A stretch of DNA of 64,000 bases, taken from assembly GCA_963777095.1 (NCBI GenBank), contig CAVZOY010000001.1:496001-560000 (forward strand), read 5' to 3'. Shown piece after piece: positions 9,370-19,471 of the stretch. How positions within the stretch are numbered: the first letter of the stretch is position 1; every line of letters begins with the position of its first letter. Source of the DNA: CAVZOY01 sp963777095 (GTDB lineage Bacteria > Actinomycetota > Actinomycetes > Mycobacteriales > Geodermatophilaceae). A model generated the notes under the pieces. It was given only the letters and a program-made list of their open reading frames with translations, was not told where the DNA came from and made no database searches. The translations under genes and the position numbers were made by a program.

Positions 9370-9638
9370 CTGCAGGTCGGTACACCGTCCTGCTGTCTCC
9401 CGGGGCCAAACGCGCGATCGAACACGGCCTCCCGGAAGCGGTGGCGGCTGCCGTCGTGGACTTCCTCTTCGGCCCACTGAGCGAGGACCCCTACCGCGTC
9501 GGCAAGCCGTTGCGGTTCCAACTCGAGGGCTACTGGTCGGCTCGGCGGGGCCAATACCGCGTCATCTACTCGATCCACGACGACGAAATCCTGGTGCGAG
9601 TCGTGCGTATCTCCCACCGAGCTGACGTCTACGGCTGA
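9366..9638 (+). CDS. Type II toxin, RelE/ParE superfamily
   Basis: A 90-residue basic protein with the RelE/ParE pattern: VLLSPGAKRAIEHGLPE at the N-terminus, a central helical part, then GKPLRFQLEGYWSARRGQYR and VIYSIHDDEILVRVVRISHR, the beta-strands that carry catalytic or ribosome-contacting residues in RelE mRNA interferases. GYWSARRGQYRVIY strongly resembles the GxxxxRxGxYRvxY motif of active RelE toxins. The GTG start overlaps the antitoxin stop. If active, it would cut mRNA on the ribosome and stop growth when the antitoxin is degraded. Confidence 0.9.
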   Translation: MTAGRYTVLLSPGAKRAIEHGLPEAVAAAVVDFLFGPLSEDPYRVGKPLRFQLEGYWSARRGQYRVIYSIHDDEILVRVVRISHRADVYG

Positions 9639-9672
9639 CACGCGGACCGACTGGTCAGGCGACCAACGGCAG

Positions 9673-9875
9673 GCGTGTGCACATGTAGCGTGTCGCCCCT
9701 CGGACACTCCTGCGATGTCGCGAGACACCGTTCACAGGTGTCCCGCGACATCGTTCACGTTCGGGCCTGTGGTCGGTGTCCCGGCCCGGGTCGACGGACA
9801 GGTCTCGGAGTAGTCGTCCGTCGGTGCTGAGCACGCGGATGTGCAGGTCGTTGTGCCACGGCCCAGGGTAGACAG
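9673..9875 (-). mobile_element. Dispersed repeat copy R3 joined to IS481-type transposase 3' remnant
   Basis: The repeat head GCGTGTGCACATGTAG (from 9673) is followed by CGTGTCGCCCCTCGGACAC and the 39-nt hairpin at 9714-9752 (16-bp arms, one mismatch, 7-nt loop). On the minus strand the flank 9755-9875 translates to HNDLHIRVLSTDGRLLRDL and SVDPGRD, which is the conserved C-terminal end of IS481-family transposases (DLHIRV..tGeLLReLtLDPtRDYQ). No DDE catalytic domain remains, so this is a dead 3' end of an insertion sequence with its terminal hairpin. Confidence 0.7.
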
Positions 9876-9976
9876 GCTCCCGCCGACGAGCTCAGCAGTC
9901 CGCGCCGGTACACAGGCCTCGACGGCAGGGCCGCCGGCGTTCGCGAGCAGCGCCGTCCGGAGTAGCTTTCGCCAGC

Positions 9977-12568
9977 GTGCCTCTGCCGACAGGCACCGTC
10001 ACCTTCTGCATGACGGACATCGAGGGCTCCACCCGGCTTCTGGCGGAGCTGGGAGATCGGTACGGCCCTCTGCTGGAGGCCCACCGGGACATCGTGCGTG
10101 CCGAGTTGGTCCGGTACTCCGGCGTCGAGGTCGAGACGGAGGGTGACTCCTTCTTCTGCGTCTTCGGCCGAGCCGCGCACGCGGTGCAGATGGCGATCGC
10201 GGTGCAGCGCTGCCTGGCCGCGCACCCGTGGCCGGAGGACCGGCAGGTGCGTGTCCGGATCGGCCTGCACACCGGTGAGGGGGTACTGAGCGGCGGGGGT
10301 TACGTGGGCATGGACGTGCACGAGGTGGCACGGGTCAGCGCCGCCGGACACGGGGGCCAGATCCTGCTCACCGCGTCGACACACGCCCTGCTGCACGGGC
10401 ACTGGCCGCCAGGGGTCGGCGACGTCCCCCTGGGCGCCCATCGCCTCAAGGACCTGCCGGGCCCGGTTCCGTTGTTCCAGGTCGTCGCCGAGGGCCTGGC
10501 GGCCCGCTTTCCCCCGGTTCGTAGCCTGGAGACACCGGACTACGACCTGCCGGAGGCCCCGTCTCCGCTCTTCGGCCGCGACCACGACGCGGCCAGGCTC
10601 CGTGAGCTGCTGGCCGGTCACCGACTGGTCACGCTGACCGGCCCGGGCGGCGTGGGCAAGACCCGGCTGGCCCTGCACGTGGCCGCGCTCGCGCGCGCCG
10701 ACTTCCCCGACGGCGTCGTGTTCGTGCCGCTGGCCGAGGTCGGGGACGCCGACCTCGTGCCGGACGAGATCGCTCGCGCGCTGGCGCTCCCCACTGCGTC
10801 GTACAGCGGCGAGGGGGCCGACCGGCTGGCGGGTCACCTGCGCGAGCGGCGGATGCTGCTGGTGCTCGACAACGTCGAACAGCTCGGCGACGGCGCCGAT
10901 GTGATCGGCCGGCTGCTGGCGGGCGCGACCAGGGTCAGGGTGCTGGCCACCTCGCGCGGACCGCTTCGGCTACGGGAGGAGCAGCTGTACCCCGTCGGGC
11001 CGCTCGACCGGCCGGCCGCGGTCGACCAGTTCATCGAACGAGCACGGGTGGTCCGACCGGAGCTCCGCCTGGGAACGCCGGACCTCGACGCGATCACCCG
11101 CATCGTGGACGGCGTCGACCGCCTGCCGCTCGCCGTGGAGTTGGCGGCCGCCCGGGTGCGCACGCTCAGCCCCGCGCACATCGCCGACCGGCTCGGCTCC
11201 CAGCTCCCCCTGCTGAGCGGAGGACCCCGGGACCTCCCCCGCCGCCAGCAGACCATCCGCGGAACGCTGCTCTGGAGCTACGACCTGCTCGACGGGCCTG
11301 CCCGTCGCACCTTCACCGCACTCGGCGTGTTCCCGGGCGGAGCCACGCTGGAAGCGATGGAGGAGGTCGTCCCGGCACGGCCCGGCGAGCCCGAGGTCCT
11401 CGAGTCTCTGACAGCCCTGGTCGACCAGGGGCTGGTGCGATCCGACGTCGACGGTTCCGGACGCTTCTGGACCCTGCAGGTGGTGCGCGAACTGGCCGCC
11501 GAGCTGCTCGAGGACGGCGGCGAGGCCGACGAGCTGTGGCGGCGCGCATCCCGGCGGTTGGCCGCGCTGGTTGCCACCGCCGCACCCGTGCTCGTGACGG
11601 CGCACCAGGCCGAGGTGCTCGACCAGCTGCAGGCGGAGCACGACAACCTCCGCGCCGCCCTCGGATGGGCCACCGAGCACGACCCCGCGCTCGCCACGGA
11701 GATTGCGGCGCCCGTGTGGCGGTACTGGCAGATGCGCGGCTACCTCCGGGAGGGGCACGCCGTGCTGGCGGCCATCCGGGACCGGCTGCCGTCCGACGAG
11801 GGACGCCGCCGTTACGCCGTCCTCACCGCCCTCGGTGGAGTGGCGTACTGGCAGCGGGACCTGCCGGCCGCACGGGAGGCCTACTCCGAGGCGGTGAGCC
11901 TTGCGGAGGCGAGCGGCGACGCGGATGACCTGGCCGAGGCCCTGTACAACCTCGCATTCGTTCTGTGGCAGCTGGATGACCTCGTCGAGGCGCGGAGCCT
12001 GGCCGAGCGCAGCGGCGACCTGTTCGCCGAGCTCCGGGACGGGTCCCGGGTGGCCCGGGGGCTGTGGTTGCGCGGCTCGCTGGCCATGGCCGCCGGTGAT
12101 CTGCCGCTGGCCGAAGAGCTTCTGCACGAGTCGGTCGAGCGGCACCGGGAAAGCGCGGACACCTTCCACCTCGGGTGGTCGCTCAACATGCTCGGCAACA
12201 CGCTGCTGCAGCAAGGGCGAGGCGGGGAGGCCCGCGTGCGGTTCGAGGAAAGTCTCCGACTCCTCGCGGCCTCCGGCGACGTCTCGGCCGTCGTCCTGCA
12301 CCTGGCCGCCTTCGCCCGACTCGCCGCTCTCGACGACGACGTGGAGCGGGAGGTCCGGCTCGTCGGCGCACTGCGTCGGCTCAGGGACCTGACCGGCACG
12401 GACCTCGTCACCGCCCCGCTCAACCAACTGCCCGCGCTGTCGGAGACCATCGACCGACTGGGGGCGGAGGGCGAGCGGCTGCTCGCCGAGGGCGCCGCGA
12501 TGAGCGAGGCCGAGGTCGTGCGCTACGCGCTCCGGGAAGGCCTCGACGCGGGCCCGGCTCCGACCTGA
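9977..12568 (+). CDS. Class III adenylate cyclase-domain / NB-ARC ATPase / TPR regulator
   Basis: An 863-residue multidomain signalling protein. Residues 1-165 are a class III nucleotide cyclase homology domain (FCMTDIEGSTRLL, VETEGDSFFCVF). An NB-ARC-type ATPase follows, with P-loop TGPGGVGKTRLA at about 221-232, LLVLDNVEQLGDGADVI as Walker B and LPLAVELAAARV. The C-terminal 350 residues are TPR-like helices. The organisation matches the AfsR/SARP-type STAND ATPases, but there is no HTH DNA-binding domain. In the cyclase the usual transition-state asparagine motif (NxxAR) reads VHEVAR and the lysine before TxGD is a glutamate, so catalysis is doubtful and the domain may be a sensor. GTG start; the repeat and IS remnant lie upstream. 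Confidence 0.85.
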   Translation: MPLPTGTVTFCMTDIEGSTRLLAELGDRYGPLLEAHRDIVRAELVRYSGVEVETEGDSFFCVFGRAAHAVQMAIAVQRCLAAHPWPEDRQVRVRIGLHTGEGVLSGGGYVGMDVHEVARVSAAGHGGQILLTASTHALLHGHWPPGVGDVPLGAHRLKDLPGPVPLFQVVAEGLAARFPPVRSLETPDYDLPEAPSPLFGRDHDAARLRELLAGHRLVTLTGPGGVGKTRLALHVAALARADFPDGVVFVPLAEVGDADLVPDEIARALALPTASYSGEGADRLAGHLRERRMLLVLDNVEQLGDGADVIGRLLAGATRVRVLATSRGPLRLREEQLYPVGPLDRPAAVDQFIERARVVRPELRLGTPDLDAITRIVDGVDRLPLAVELAAARVRTLSPAHIADRLGSQLPLLSGGPRDLPRRQQTIRGTLLWSYDLLDGPARRTFTALGVFPGGATLEAMEEVVPARPGEPEVLESLTALVDQGLVRSDVDGSGRFWTLQVVRELAAELLEDGGEADELWRRASRRLAALVATAAPVLVTAHQAEVLDQLQAEHDNLRAALGWATEHDPALATEIAAPVWRYWQMRGYLREGHAVLAAIRDRLPSDEGRRRYAVLTALGGVAYWQRDLPAAREAYSEAVSLAEASGDADDLAEALYNLAFVLWQLDDLVEARSLAERSGDLFAELRDGSRVARGLWLRGSLAMAAGDLPLAEELLHESVERHRESADTFHLGWSLNMLGNTLLQQGRGGEARVRFEESLRLLAASGDVSAVVLHLAAFARLAALDDDVEREVRLVGALRRLRDLTGTDLVTAPLNQLPALSETIDRLGAEGERLLAEGAAMSEAEVVRYALREGLDAGPAPT

Positions 12569-12714
12569 GCGGCTGAGGCCACCGAGCTCGCGTCACGCCA
12601 GGCGGAGACCCGAAATCGTCACCCAGCCCTACGCTGAGGACTTGCCTTTGCCTCGACCCGGTGGCGTCGTCGTGACCAGACGGAGCGCGGGACGACCCCT
12701 CCGGAGGTAGCCGC

Positions 12715-13863
12715 GTGGACCAGCTGAGCATCGGCGTCGTGGGGCGGTCGTCCAAGCAGGACGAGCGCCGGCTCCCGATCCATCCCCACCACCTGGGGCG
12801 GATTCCCGATGAACTCCGGGACGGCGTCTTCCTCGAACACGGCTACGGGGATCGCTTCGGCATGTCCGACGAACAGCTCAAGGGATCCGTCGCCGGCTTC
12901 AGGACCCGTGAACAGCTCGTCGAGCAGTGCGACGTCCTCCTGCAACCCAAGCCCCTGCTCGGTGACATCGCCGCGATGCGGGTCGGGCAGGTCCTCTGGG
13001 GGTGGCCGCATTGCGTGCAGAACCGGGAACTGACGCAGGTGGCCATCGACGGGAAACTCACGCTCATCGCATTCGAGGCGATGAACCACTGGAACCGTGA
13101 CGGCTCCTTCAACCTGCACGTGTTCCACAAGAACAACGAGATCGCCGGCTACAGCTCCGTGCTCCACGCCATGCAGATCGCCGGGTCGACCGGTGACTAC
13201 GGACGCCGGCTGCGTGCCGTGGTCATCGGTTTCGGCGCGACCGCCCGTGGTGCGGTGACCGCGCTCAACGCGCTCGGCGTCCACGACGTCGACATCCTCA
13301 CCCACCGTCAGACCGCTGCCGTGGCCGCACCGATCCACTCCGCGCGGATCCTCCACTTCGGCTACGACGGCACCACGGCGCGGGTGAGTCACGCGGTCAC
13401 GAAGAACGGCAGAGTGCCCCTTGCCGGGTTCCTCGCAGAGCACGACATCATCGTCAACTGCGTGCTCCAGAACACCGATGCCCCACTCACGTTCATGACC
13501 GAGGACGACTTGGGGGACGTGGCTCCGGGCACGCTGATCGTCGACGTCTCGTGTGACGAGGGCATGGGCTTCAGCTGGGCACGGCCGACGTCGTTCGCCG
13601 ATCCCGCGTTCGTCGTCGGCGACCACGTGCTCTACTACGCCGTCGACCACAGCCCGTCGTACCTCTGGAACTCGGCGACCTGGGAGATCAGCGAGGCGCT
13701 GCTTCCCTTCCTCCCCACCGTCATGGGAGGACCTGGGGTCTGGGACGCGACCCCCACGGTTCGTCGGGCGATCGAGATCCGGGATGGCGTCATCCAGAAC
13801 CCCGCAATCCTGTCCTTCCAGGGCCGGGCGCCGGAGTACCCGCACCTGCCTCTGGCGACCTGA
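12715..13863 (+). CDS. Alanine dehydrogenase/PNT-fold protein, N5-(carboxyethyl)ornithine synthase-like
   Basis: A 382-residue NAD(P)-dependent opine-type dehydrogenase of the alanine dehydrogenase/PNT superfamily. The N-terminal domain begins IGVVGRSSKQDERRLPIHP, the substrate-domain pattern (K and H positions) of these enzymes. The Rossmann part has LRAVVIGFGATARGAVTAL near residue 165, then VDVSCDEGMGFSWARPTS and YAVDHSPSYLW. The spelling is closest to proteins named N5-(carboxyethyl)ornithine synthase, which condense an amino acid with a keto acid, but the real substrate cannot be read from sequence. GTG start after a CCTCCGGAGGTAG leader (GGAGG). It stands alone between the cyclase regulator and zwf. 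Confidence 0.8.
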   Translation: MDQLSIGVVGRSSKQDERRLPIHPHHLGRIPDELRDGVFLEHGYGDRFGMSDEQLKGSVAGFRTREQLVEQCDVLLQPKPLLGDIAAMRVGQVLWGWPHCVQNRELTQVAIDGKLTLIAFEAMNHWNRDGSFNLHVFHKNNEIAGYSSVLHAMQIAGSTGDYGRRLRAVVIGFGATARGAVTALNALGVHDVDILTHRQTAAVAAPIHSARILHFGYDGTTARVSHAVTKNGRVPLAGFLAEHDIIVNCVLQNTDAPLTFMTEDDLGDVAPGTLIVDVSCDEGMGFSWARPTSFADPAFVVGDHVLYYAVDHSPSYLWNSATWEISEALLPFLPTVMGGPGVWDATPTVRRAIEIRDGVIQNPAILSFQGRAPEYPHLPLAT

Positions 13864-13966
13864 GTCGCGAGAGGCTCGGCGGTGGCCCGCCGGCGCACGC
13901 GAGAAGCCATAGGCCAACGCGTCACCGCCTGTCGGTGGTGCCTGCTACCGGGCATGCTCTCCGCGC

Positions 13967-15457
13967 ATGAACGTGGATGCGGATCGCCGCTCTCCGCCGT
14001 GCGTCCTGGTCATCTTCGGCGCCTCGGGTGATCTCACCGCACGCAAACTGCTTCCGGCTCTCGAGCGGCTGGCCGGCTACGGGGCGCTTCCTCCCGAGGT
14101 TGCGCTGGTCGGCGTCGCGCGCACGCCCATGGCCGACGCCGAGTTCGGGAACCTCTGCGGTCGTAGCGTCTCCGGCGGGGACAACCTGCGCTGGAAGGAC
14201 CTCACATCGGCAGCCCGCTACGTCCATGGTGACTACGACGACCCGGCCACCTACCAGCGCCTGACCGAGGTGCTCGCCGACTGCGACCAGAGGCACGGGA
14301 CCGCCGGCAACCGGGTCTACTACTTCGCCACGCCTCCCCGACTCTTCGGGCCGATCGCGAAGAGCCTCGGCAAGGCAGGGCTGTCCGTGCCGGCCGGCGA
14401 CAGCTCCGTCCGCGCGGTCGTCGAGAAGCCGTTCGGCTGGGACGAGGTCAGCGCCCGCGAGCTCTACGCGGACCTTTCCTCGGCGTTCGTCGAGGAGCAG
14501 ATCTTCCGGATCGACCACTACCTCGCCAAGGAGACGGTGCAGAACCTGCTCGCTCTGCGGTTCGCCAACTCCGTCTTCGAGCCGATCTGGAACCGGACCT
14601 GGGTCGACAACGTGCAGATCACCGTCGCCGAGACCCTGGGCGTCGGCGAGCGAGGCGGGTTCTACGAGACCACGGGCGCGATGCGCGACATCGTGCAGAA
14701 CCACGTTCTGCAGGTGCTCTCCCTCTTCCTGATGGAACCGCCCACCTCCTTCCACGCGGAGGCGATCCGCGACGAGAAGGTGAAGCTCCTGCGTGCGATC
14801 CAGCCGCTGGACGAGGAGGCGGACATCGCGGCGCACGCCGTGCGCGGGCAGTACACCCGCGGCGGAACACGTGAGGACCTCATGCCCGGATACCGGGAGG
14901 AGCCCGGGGTCGACCCGCTGAGCGCCACCGAGACCTTCGTGGCCATGCGACTGGAGGTCCAGAACTGGCGCTGGACCGGCGTGCCCATCTACGTGCGCAC
15001 CGGCAAGCGGCTGCCTGCGCGGCTCACCGAGGTCGCCATGGAGTTCCGGCGCCCCCCTCAGCTGCCGCTGTTCCCCGGCACGGCGGAAAGGCTCGAGCCC
15101 GACGCCCTCATCGTGCGCGTGCAGCCTGACGAGGGCCTGAGCCTACGGTTCGGCGCGAAGGTGCCCGGGCACGCCTTCCGGGTGCAGAAGGCGTCGATGG
15201 ACTTCTCGTACGAGAGCTTCGAGGAGCAGTCTCCCGACGCCTACGAACGGGTCATCCTCGACGCGCTGATCGGCGACCCCACCCTGTTCATCCGCGCCGA
15301 TGAGGTCGGGCGGTCGTGGCGCATCGTCGACCCGGTGATGCGGTTCTGGGCCGCTGACGAGCGACCCATCCCCCTGTACCAGGCAGCGACGTGGGGTCCC
15401 TCGGAGGCCAACGCACTGATCGCCCGCGACGGCCGGAGCTGGCGGCACTCGACCTGA
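13967..15457 (+). CDS. zwf: Glucose-6-phosphate 1-dehydrogenase
   Basis: The first enzyme of the oxidative pentose phosphate pathway: it oxidises glucose-6-phosphate to 6-phosphogluconolactone with reduction of NADP+. It has 496 residues, normal for the family. The N-terminal coenzyme motif is VIFGASGDLTARKLLPAL; the active-site motif is RIDHYLAKETVQNLLALRF (catalytic His and substrate Lys present; the usual G in RIDHYLGK is A). The C-terminus has IYVRTGKRLPARLTEV. ATG start about 100 nt after the preceding gene; no partner genes (gnd, tal, opcA) are adjacent, so this may be a second or stress-related isozyme. NADPH supply for oxidative stress fits the stress-type genes elsewhere (inference). 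Confidence 0.95.
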   Translation: MNVDADRRSPPCVLVIFGASGDLTARKLLPALERLAGYGALPPEVALVGVARTPMADAEFGNLCGRSVSGGDNLRWKDLTSAARYVHGDYDDPATYQRLTEVLADCDQRHGTAGNRVYYFATPPRLFGPIAKSLGKAGLSVPAGDSSVRAVVEKPFGWDEVSARELYADLSSAFVEEQIFRIDHYLAKETVQNLLALRFANSVFEPIWNRTWVDNVQITVAETLGVGERGGFYETTGAMRDIVQNHVLQVLSLFLMEPPTSFHAEAIRDEKVKLLRAIQPLDEEADIAAHAVRGQYTRGGTREDLMPGYREEPGVDPLSATETFVAMRLEVQNWRWTGVPIYVRTGKRLPARLTEVAMEFRRPPQLPLFPGTAERLEPDALIVRVQPDEGLSLRFGAKVPGHAFRVQKASMDFSYESFEEQSPDAYERVILDALIGDPTLFIRADEVGRSWRIVDPVMRFWAADERPIPLYQAATWGPSEANALIARDGRSWRHST

Positions 15458-15882
15458 CCGTGCGACGCGAGGCGGCACATGACGACCACGTCGTCGGTCC
15501 AGGAGCGACAGCGGGCTCGACGGCAGTTCCGCTTCCGCCGAAGTCGTACGTGGCGGATACACATCCCGGCTGCTGTGACGACGCCGACGAGGCCTACCGC
15601 CACCATCGTCCAGACGGCGAACGGCCGGGGCTGGAAGCGCAACTCCAGGGGCAGGCGCGGGAATCCACGCGGACCCCGCTCACGAGCCGGGGGATGACGC
15701 AGTGACCACGAGTCGCGCCCTGAGCGCCCCTCAGTGCCGGATCGACCTGACCACGGTCCGACCACCGATGTACGCGGCGGCGCCTGCGGCCACCCATGGC
15801 CCGGCCACGATCACCGGATCCAGGGGCTGGTGTGCGAGGTCGGCGCGCTTTGTGCCGATGCGCGACGCGATGCCGTGATGAG
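15458..15882. other. Intergenic, possible small decayed membrane-protein gene
   Basis: No firm gene. On the minus strand, 15731-15850 can be read as LDPVIVAGPWVAAGAAAYI followed by GGRTVVRSIRH and a stop, which looks like the end of a small membrane protein but has no good start. A second hydrophobic stretch (WTMVAVGLVGVVTAAG) near 15600 is in another frame. They could be pieces of one broken gene or chance. Confidence 0.3.
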
Positions 15883-16701
15883 TCAATCGCTACGGACTCC
15901 GGTCTCGGTGAGCAGCTTGCCGTCGGCCTCGGCGCCGACCGCGTCGATGGCGACGTCCGCCCCGAGGTGGACGGTGGTCTTCTTCATCTCCACGACGATG
16001 TCGTCGTACTCGGTGAAGTTGTAGGTCTCGGCATGGGCGAACGAGCGCGCCTTCTCCAGCCGGTACTCGAGATGGTCGATCACGATCACCCGGCCGGCAC
16101 CCATCAGCCAGGCGGCCTTGGCCGCGACCAGCCCCACCGGTCCGGCCCCGAACACGACGACCACGTCACCCTCGGCGATCTCGCCCAGCTGCGCGCCGAA
16201 GTATCCGGTGGGAACCGCATCGGTCAGCAGCACGGCGTCCTCGTCGCTCATCCACTCCGGGATCAGCGCCGGCCCGACGTCGGCGAAGGGCACGCGGACG
16301 AACTCCGACTGCCCGCCGTCGTATCCACCGCACGTGTGCGAGTAGCCATAGATGCCGCCGACCGCAGCCGCATTCGGGTTGACGTTGTGACAGTTGGAGT
16401 ACAGGCCGCGGGCGCAGAACCAGCACGAACCGCAGAAGATGTTGAACGGCACCATCACCCGGTCGCCGACCCTGAGGTTCTGAACCGAGGACCCCACTTC
16501 GTGCACCACGCCGATGAACTCGTGCCCGAACGTCATCCCTACCCGGGTGTCGGGCATCATCCCGTGATAGAGGTGCAGGTCAGACCCGCAGATTGCCCCC
16601 AGCGCGACTCGCACGATTGCGTCGTTGGGGTGCTCGATCGGGGGAACGTCCTTCTCCTCGACCCTGATCTTGTATGGCCCTCGATAGACCATCGCGCGCA
16701 T
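15883..16701 (-). pseudogene. Zinc-dependent alcohol/aldehyde dehydrogenase, C-terminally truncated
   Basis: A medium-chain dehydrogenase of the glutathione-independent formaldehyde dehydrogenase-like group. Catalytic zinc ligands are present (ICGSDLHLYHG, FGHEFIG), as are the four structural-zinc cysteines (FCGSCWFCARGLYSNC) and the nucleotide motif VVFGAGPVGLVAAK. The protein stops after 272 residues at ADGKLLTETGVRSD, whereas members are about 380-400 residues; the last third of the coenzyme/substrate domain is missing and not found downstream. The ATG start is good. Probably a deletion product; residual activity is unlikely. Confidence 0.8.
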
Positions 16702-16946
16702 CGGCGTTCCTCCGGAGTGGCTGCGGGCGAGACGGCCTCGGCAGCGATTGGCACCCCCGGGGCTGGGGGGCAGCCACCTCCCGACTGTCCGCCCCGCGCC
16801 CTACCCCGCCACCCGACACGCCACCGGGCGGGCCACCGCTGCGGGCGCGAAGAATCCAACCCACAGACGCGTCCATCAACCGACCGCCTGCGAGCACTGC
16901 CGGCGACAGGCATGAAGGAAGGCCGGCCCGCTGCTCCTCGGAGAGC

Positions 16947-19471
16947 CTAGCTACGGCCGCCTGCACTCCGGACCGGTCGCAGCGGGCGCTCGACGTCCGG
17001 GCGCGGCCGCCACTCCTCCCCGGCCCCGACGAGGCGGCGTACCTCAGCCGCACTCGCAGCGCGCAGGCATCGTTCGGCGAGCTGTTCACAGCTGCGCAGA
17101 TCGAGCTCTCGCACGGCCGCCTTGACGGCCGGCACCGCCGCCGGTGAGACGCTCAACTCGGTCACCCCGAGGCCGAGCAGCACCGGCACGGCCAGCGGGT
17201 CGGCGGCGGCCTCACCACAGACCGAGACGGCCGCCCGCCCGGCCGAGCGGCGGCCGACCTCTGCGACCAGGCGCAGCACAGCCGGGTCGAGGGGATCGGC
17301 GAGCGGCGCCACGGCGGCATTGCCCCGCTCGACCGCCAGCGTGTACTGAGTGAGGTCGTTGGTCCCGATGCTGACGAAGTCGACGTGCGGGAGGAACGCC
17401 TCGATGTTCAGCGCGGCAGCCGGGACCTCCACCATCATTCCCACGCGGAGGCCGGGCGGCACCCCGTCGCGACCCGCGGCCTCCACGAGCAGACGCCGGG
17501 CGGCGAGCAGCTCGTCCACCGTCGTGACCATCGGGAACATGACCTTGACCGCGGCCGACCGCGCGACTCGACAGATGGCGACCAGCTGCTCGGTCAGGAG
17601 TGCCGGGCGGGCCAGGGACAGCCGGAGACCGCGCAGCCCCAGGAACGGGTTCGCCTCGGTGTCCTGGTGGAGGTAGCGCAGGGGCTTGTCGCCCCCGACG
17701 TCGAGCGTGCGGACGGTGATCGGCCGGTCGCCGAAGGCCTCGGCCATCGCCCGGTACTCGGCCTCCTGTTCGGTCGGCCGACGGCGCGGTGGTCGCGGTC
17801 GAGGAACAGGAACTCGGTACGGATCAGCCCCGCGCCGTCGGCGCCCGCGGCAACCGCGGCCCGGGCGTCGGCGAGCGAGCCGAGGTTGGCCGTCACTTCG
17901 ATGAGCACGCCGTCAGCGGTCTGCGCGGGCCGGGCGGCGTCGGCGGCGTTCGATGCCCGCAGCTCCACGAGCCCGGCCAGTTCCCGTGCGTAGTCCGCCA
18001 CGACGTCCGCGGTCGGGTCGACGAGGACCCGGCCGGCCGTCCCGTCGACGACCAGACGCGTCCCCTCGGGGATCTCCAGGACCGATGGGCCGGCGGCTAC
18101 GACCGCCGGGATGCCGAGCGACCGGACCAGGATGACGGCGTGGGATGTCGCGCTGCCTCCGGCGAGGACGACGGCGCGGACGCGGTCGGCGTCGAGAGCC
18201 GCCGCCTGTGCCGGGGTGAGGTCCTGCGCCAACAGGACGCCGTCGGCGACGGCGTGTGCCGTCGCCGGTCCTCCGGTGAGCGCCTGCAGCACCTGCTCCG
18301 CCACGGCACGGACATCGGCGGCCCGGGCCTGGAGGTAGGGGTCGGGAAGGGCCGCCCACTGCCGCTCGACCGCCGCGGCCGAGGCCGCCCAGGCAGCCGC
18401 CGCGGACGACCCGGCGTCGATCCGGGACTTGGCCGCCCCGACCAGCTCGGCGTCGTCGAGCAGCATCAGGTGGGCGTCGAAGATCCCCGCCTGGTCGGCG
18501 TCCAGCACGGCCGTGGCGCGAACCCGCTCGATGCCCCGCCGCACGTCGGCCACGGACTCGACGAGCCTCCGCCACTCGAGCGTGGGCGGTCCGGCCGGCG
18601 CCTCGGGAACGACGACCGGGGCGACCACCAGCCGGCAGGCGGGCCCGATTCCGATGCCGGGTGCCGCCGGCTGGGGTGCGCCCGGCAACGCCTCGACCGC
18701 CGGGGGGGCCGTTGCGGCCTCGTCCGGCTCGTCGAACCGGCGGCGCGCGAGCGCGAGCACATGGTCGAGGGCCAGCTGCGCCTGTCGTCCCGACGCGGCG
18801 ACCTCCACGACGTGACCGGAGAGCGCGCCCAGCGTGGCGACCCGGCTGAGGCTGTCAGCCGGGACGGGGCTGCTGCCGGTGGTGGTGTTCCGGAGCGTGA
18901 CCGTGGCGTCCAACCGGCGCACTTCACCGACGAGCCGTGCCGCGGGCCGGGCGTGCAGACCGTGGCGGTTCTCCACGGTGAAGGTGGCGACGAACGCCCC
19001 GGCCTCGAGCTCGTTCCCGGCCGAGGTTTCCTCCGGTGCGAGGTGGGCGGACTTGCCCAGGAGGGCGGCACGGGCCTCGGCCGCGACCTCCGTCCGCGAC
19101 GCTCCCCCGGCGGCGGCGACGGCGGCCACCACGAGACCTTCGACCAGCGGGGCGGGGCAGAGCAGCACGCGGTCGCGGACGGCGGCGTCGTCCAGCAGGT
19201 CGAGCGCGAGCTCGGCGCTGAGCACGGCGCTGCCCAGATCCATGAGGACGACGACCCCGGCGTCACTGTCGACCCGCTCGATGGCGGCGGCGATCTGCAC
19301 CGCATCGGTGCCGAAGGTCGTCTCGTCGAGACCCGCCGCGATGGCGATCCTCGGTTCGGCGCCGTGCAGCATCTCCGTGGACAGCGCGACCGCCGCGGTG
19401 GCGAGGGCCCGGCTGTGCGAGACCACGACGATGCCGACGCCGAGCGCTCCTCCACCGCTCGGCGACGTCAT
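16947..19471 (-). pseudogene. dhaM: DhaM-HPr-enzyme I fusion (PTS phosphoryl donor for Dha kinase), single frameshift
   Basis: Supplies phosphate from phosphoenolpyruvate to the DhaK/DhaL dihydroxyacetone kinase. The domains in order are: EIIA-Man-like DhaM (phospho-His in VVVSHSRALA, near the N-terminus), HPr (ENRHGLHARPAARLV), EI N-domain with phospho-His (VLAGGSATSHAVILVRSLG), then the EI C-terminal PEP-binding barrel (RTEFLFLDRDH, VDFVSIGTNDLTQYTLA, catalytic Cys in VSVCGEAAADP). The fusion lets one protein take phosphate straight from PEP. The frame breaks once near 17765-17790, between FLFLDRDH and EAEYRAMAEAFGDRP. Every catalytic residue on both sides is intact, so this may be a sequencing indel rather than real loss. 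It overlaps dhaL by 4 nt (ATGA). Confidence 0.85.

Noticed and set aside
9755..10837. 360-residue minus-strand open frame starting in the cyclase gene
   Set aside because: Most of it is antisense to the cyclase domain; only the end near 9755-9875 overlaps the IS481 remnant, which is in a different frame.
10970..12427. 485-residue minus-strand open frame
   Set aside because: Antisense shadow of the cyclase/NB-ARC/TPR gene.
15594..15797. Small minus-strand gene after zwf
   Set aside because: Arg/Trp-rich reading without domain; competing hydrophobic stretches in two other frames are equally (un)convincing.
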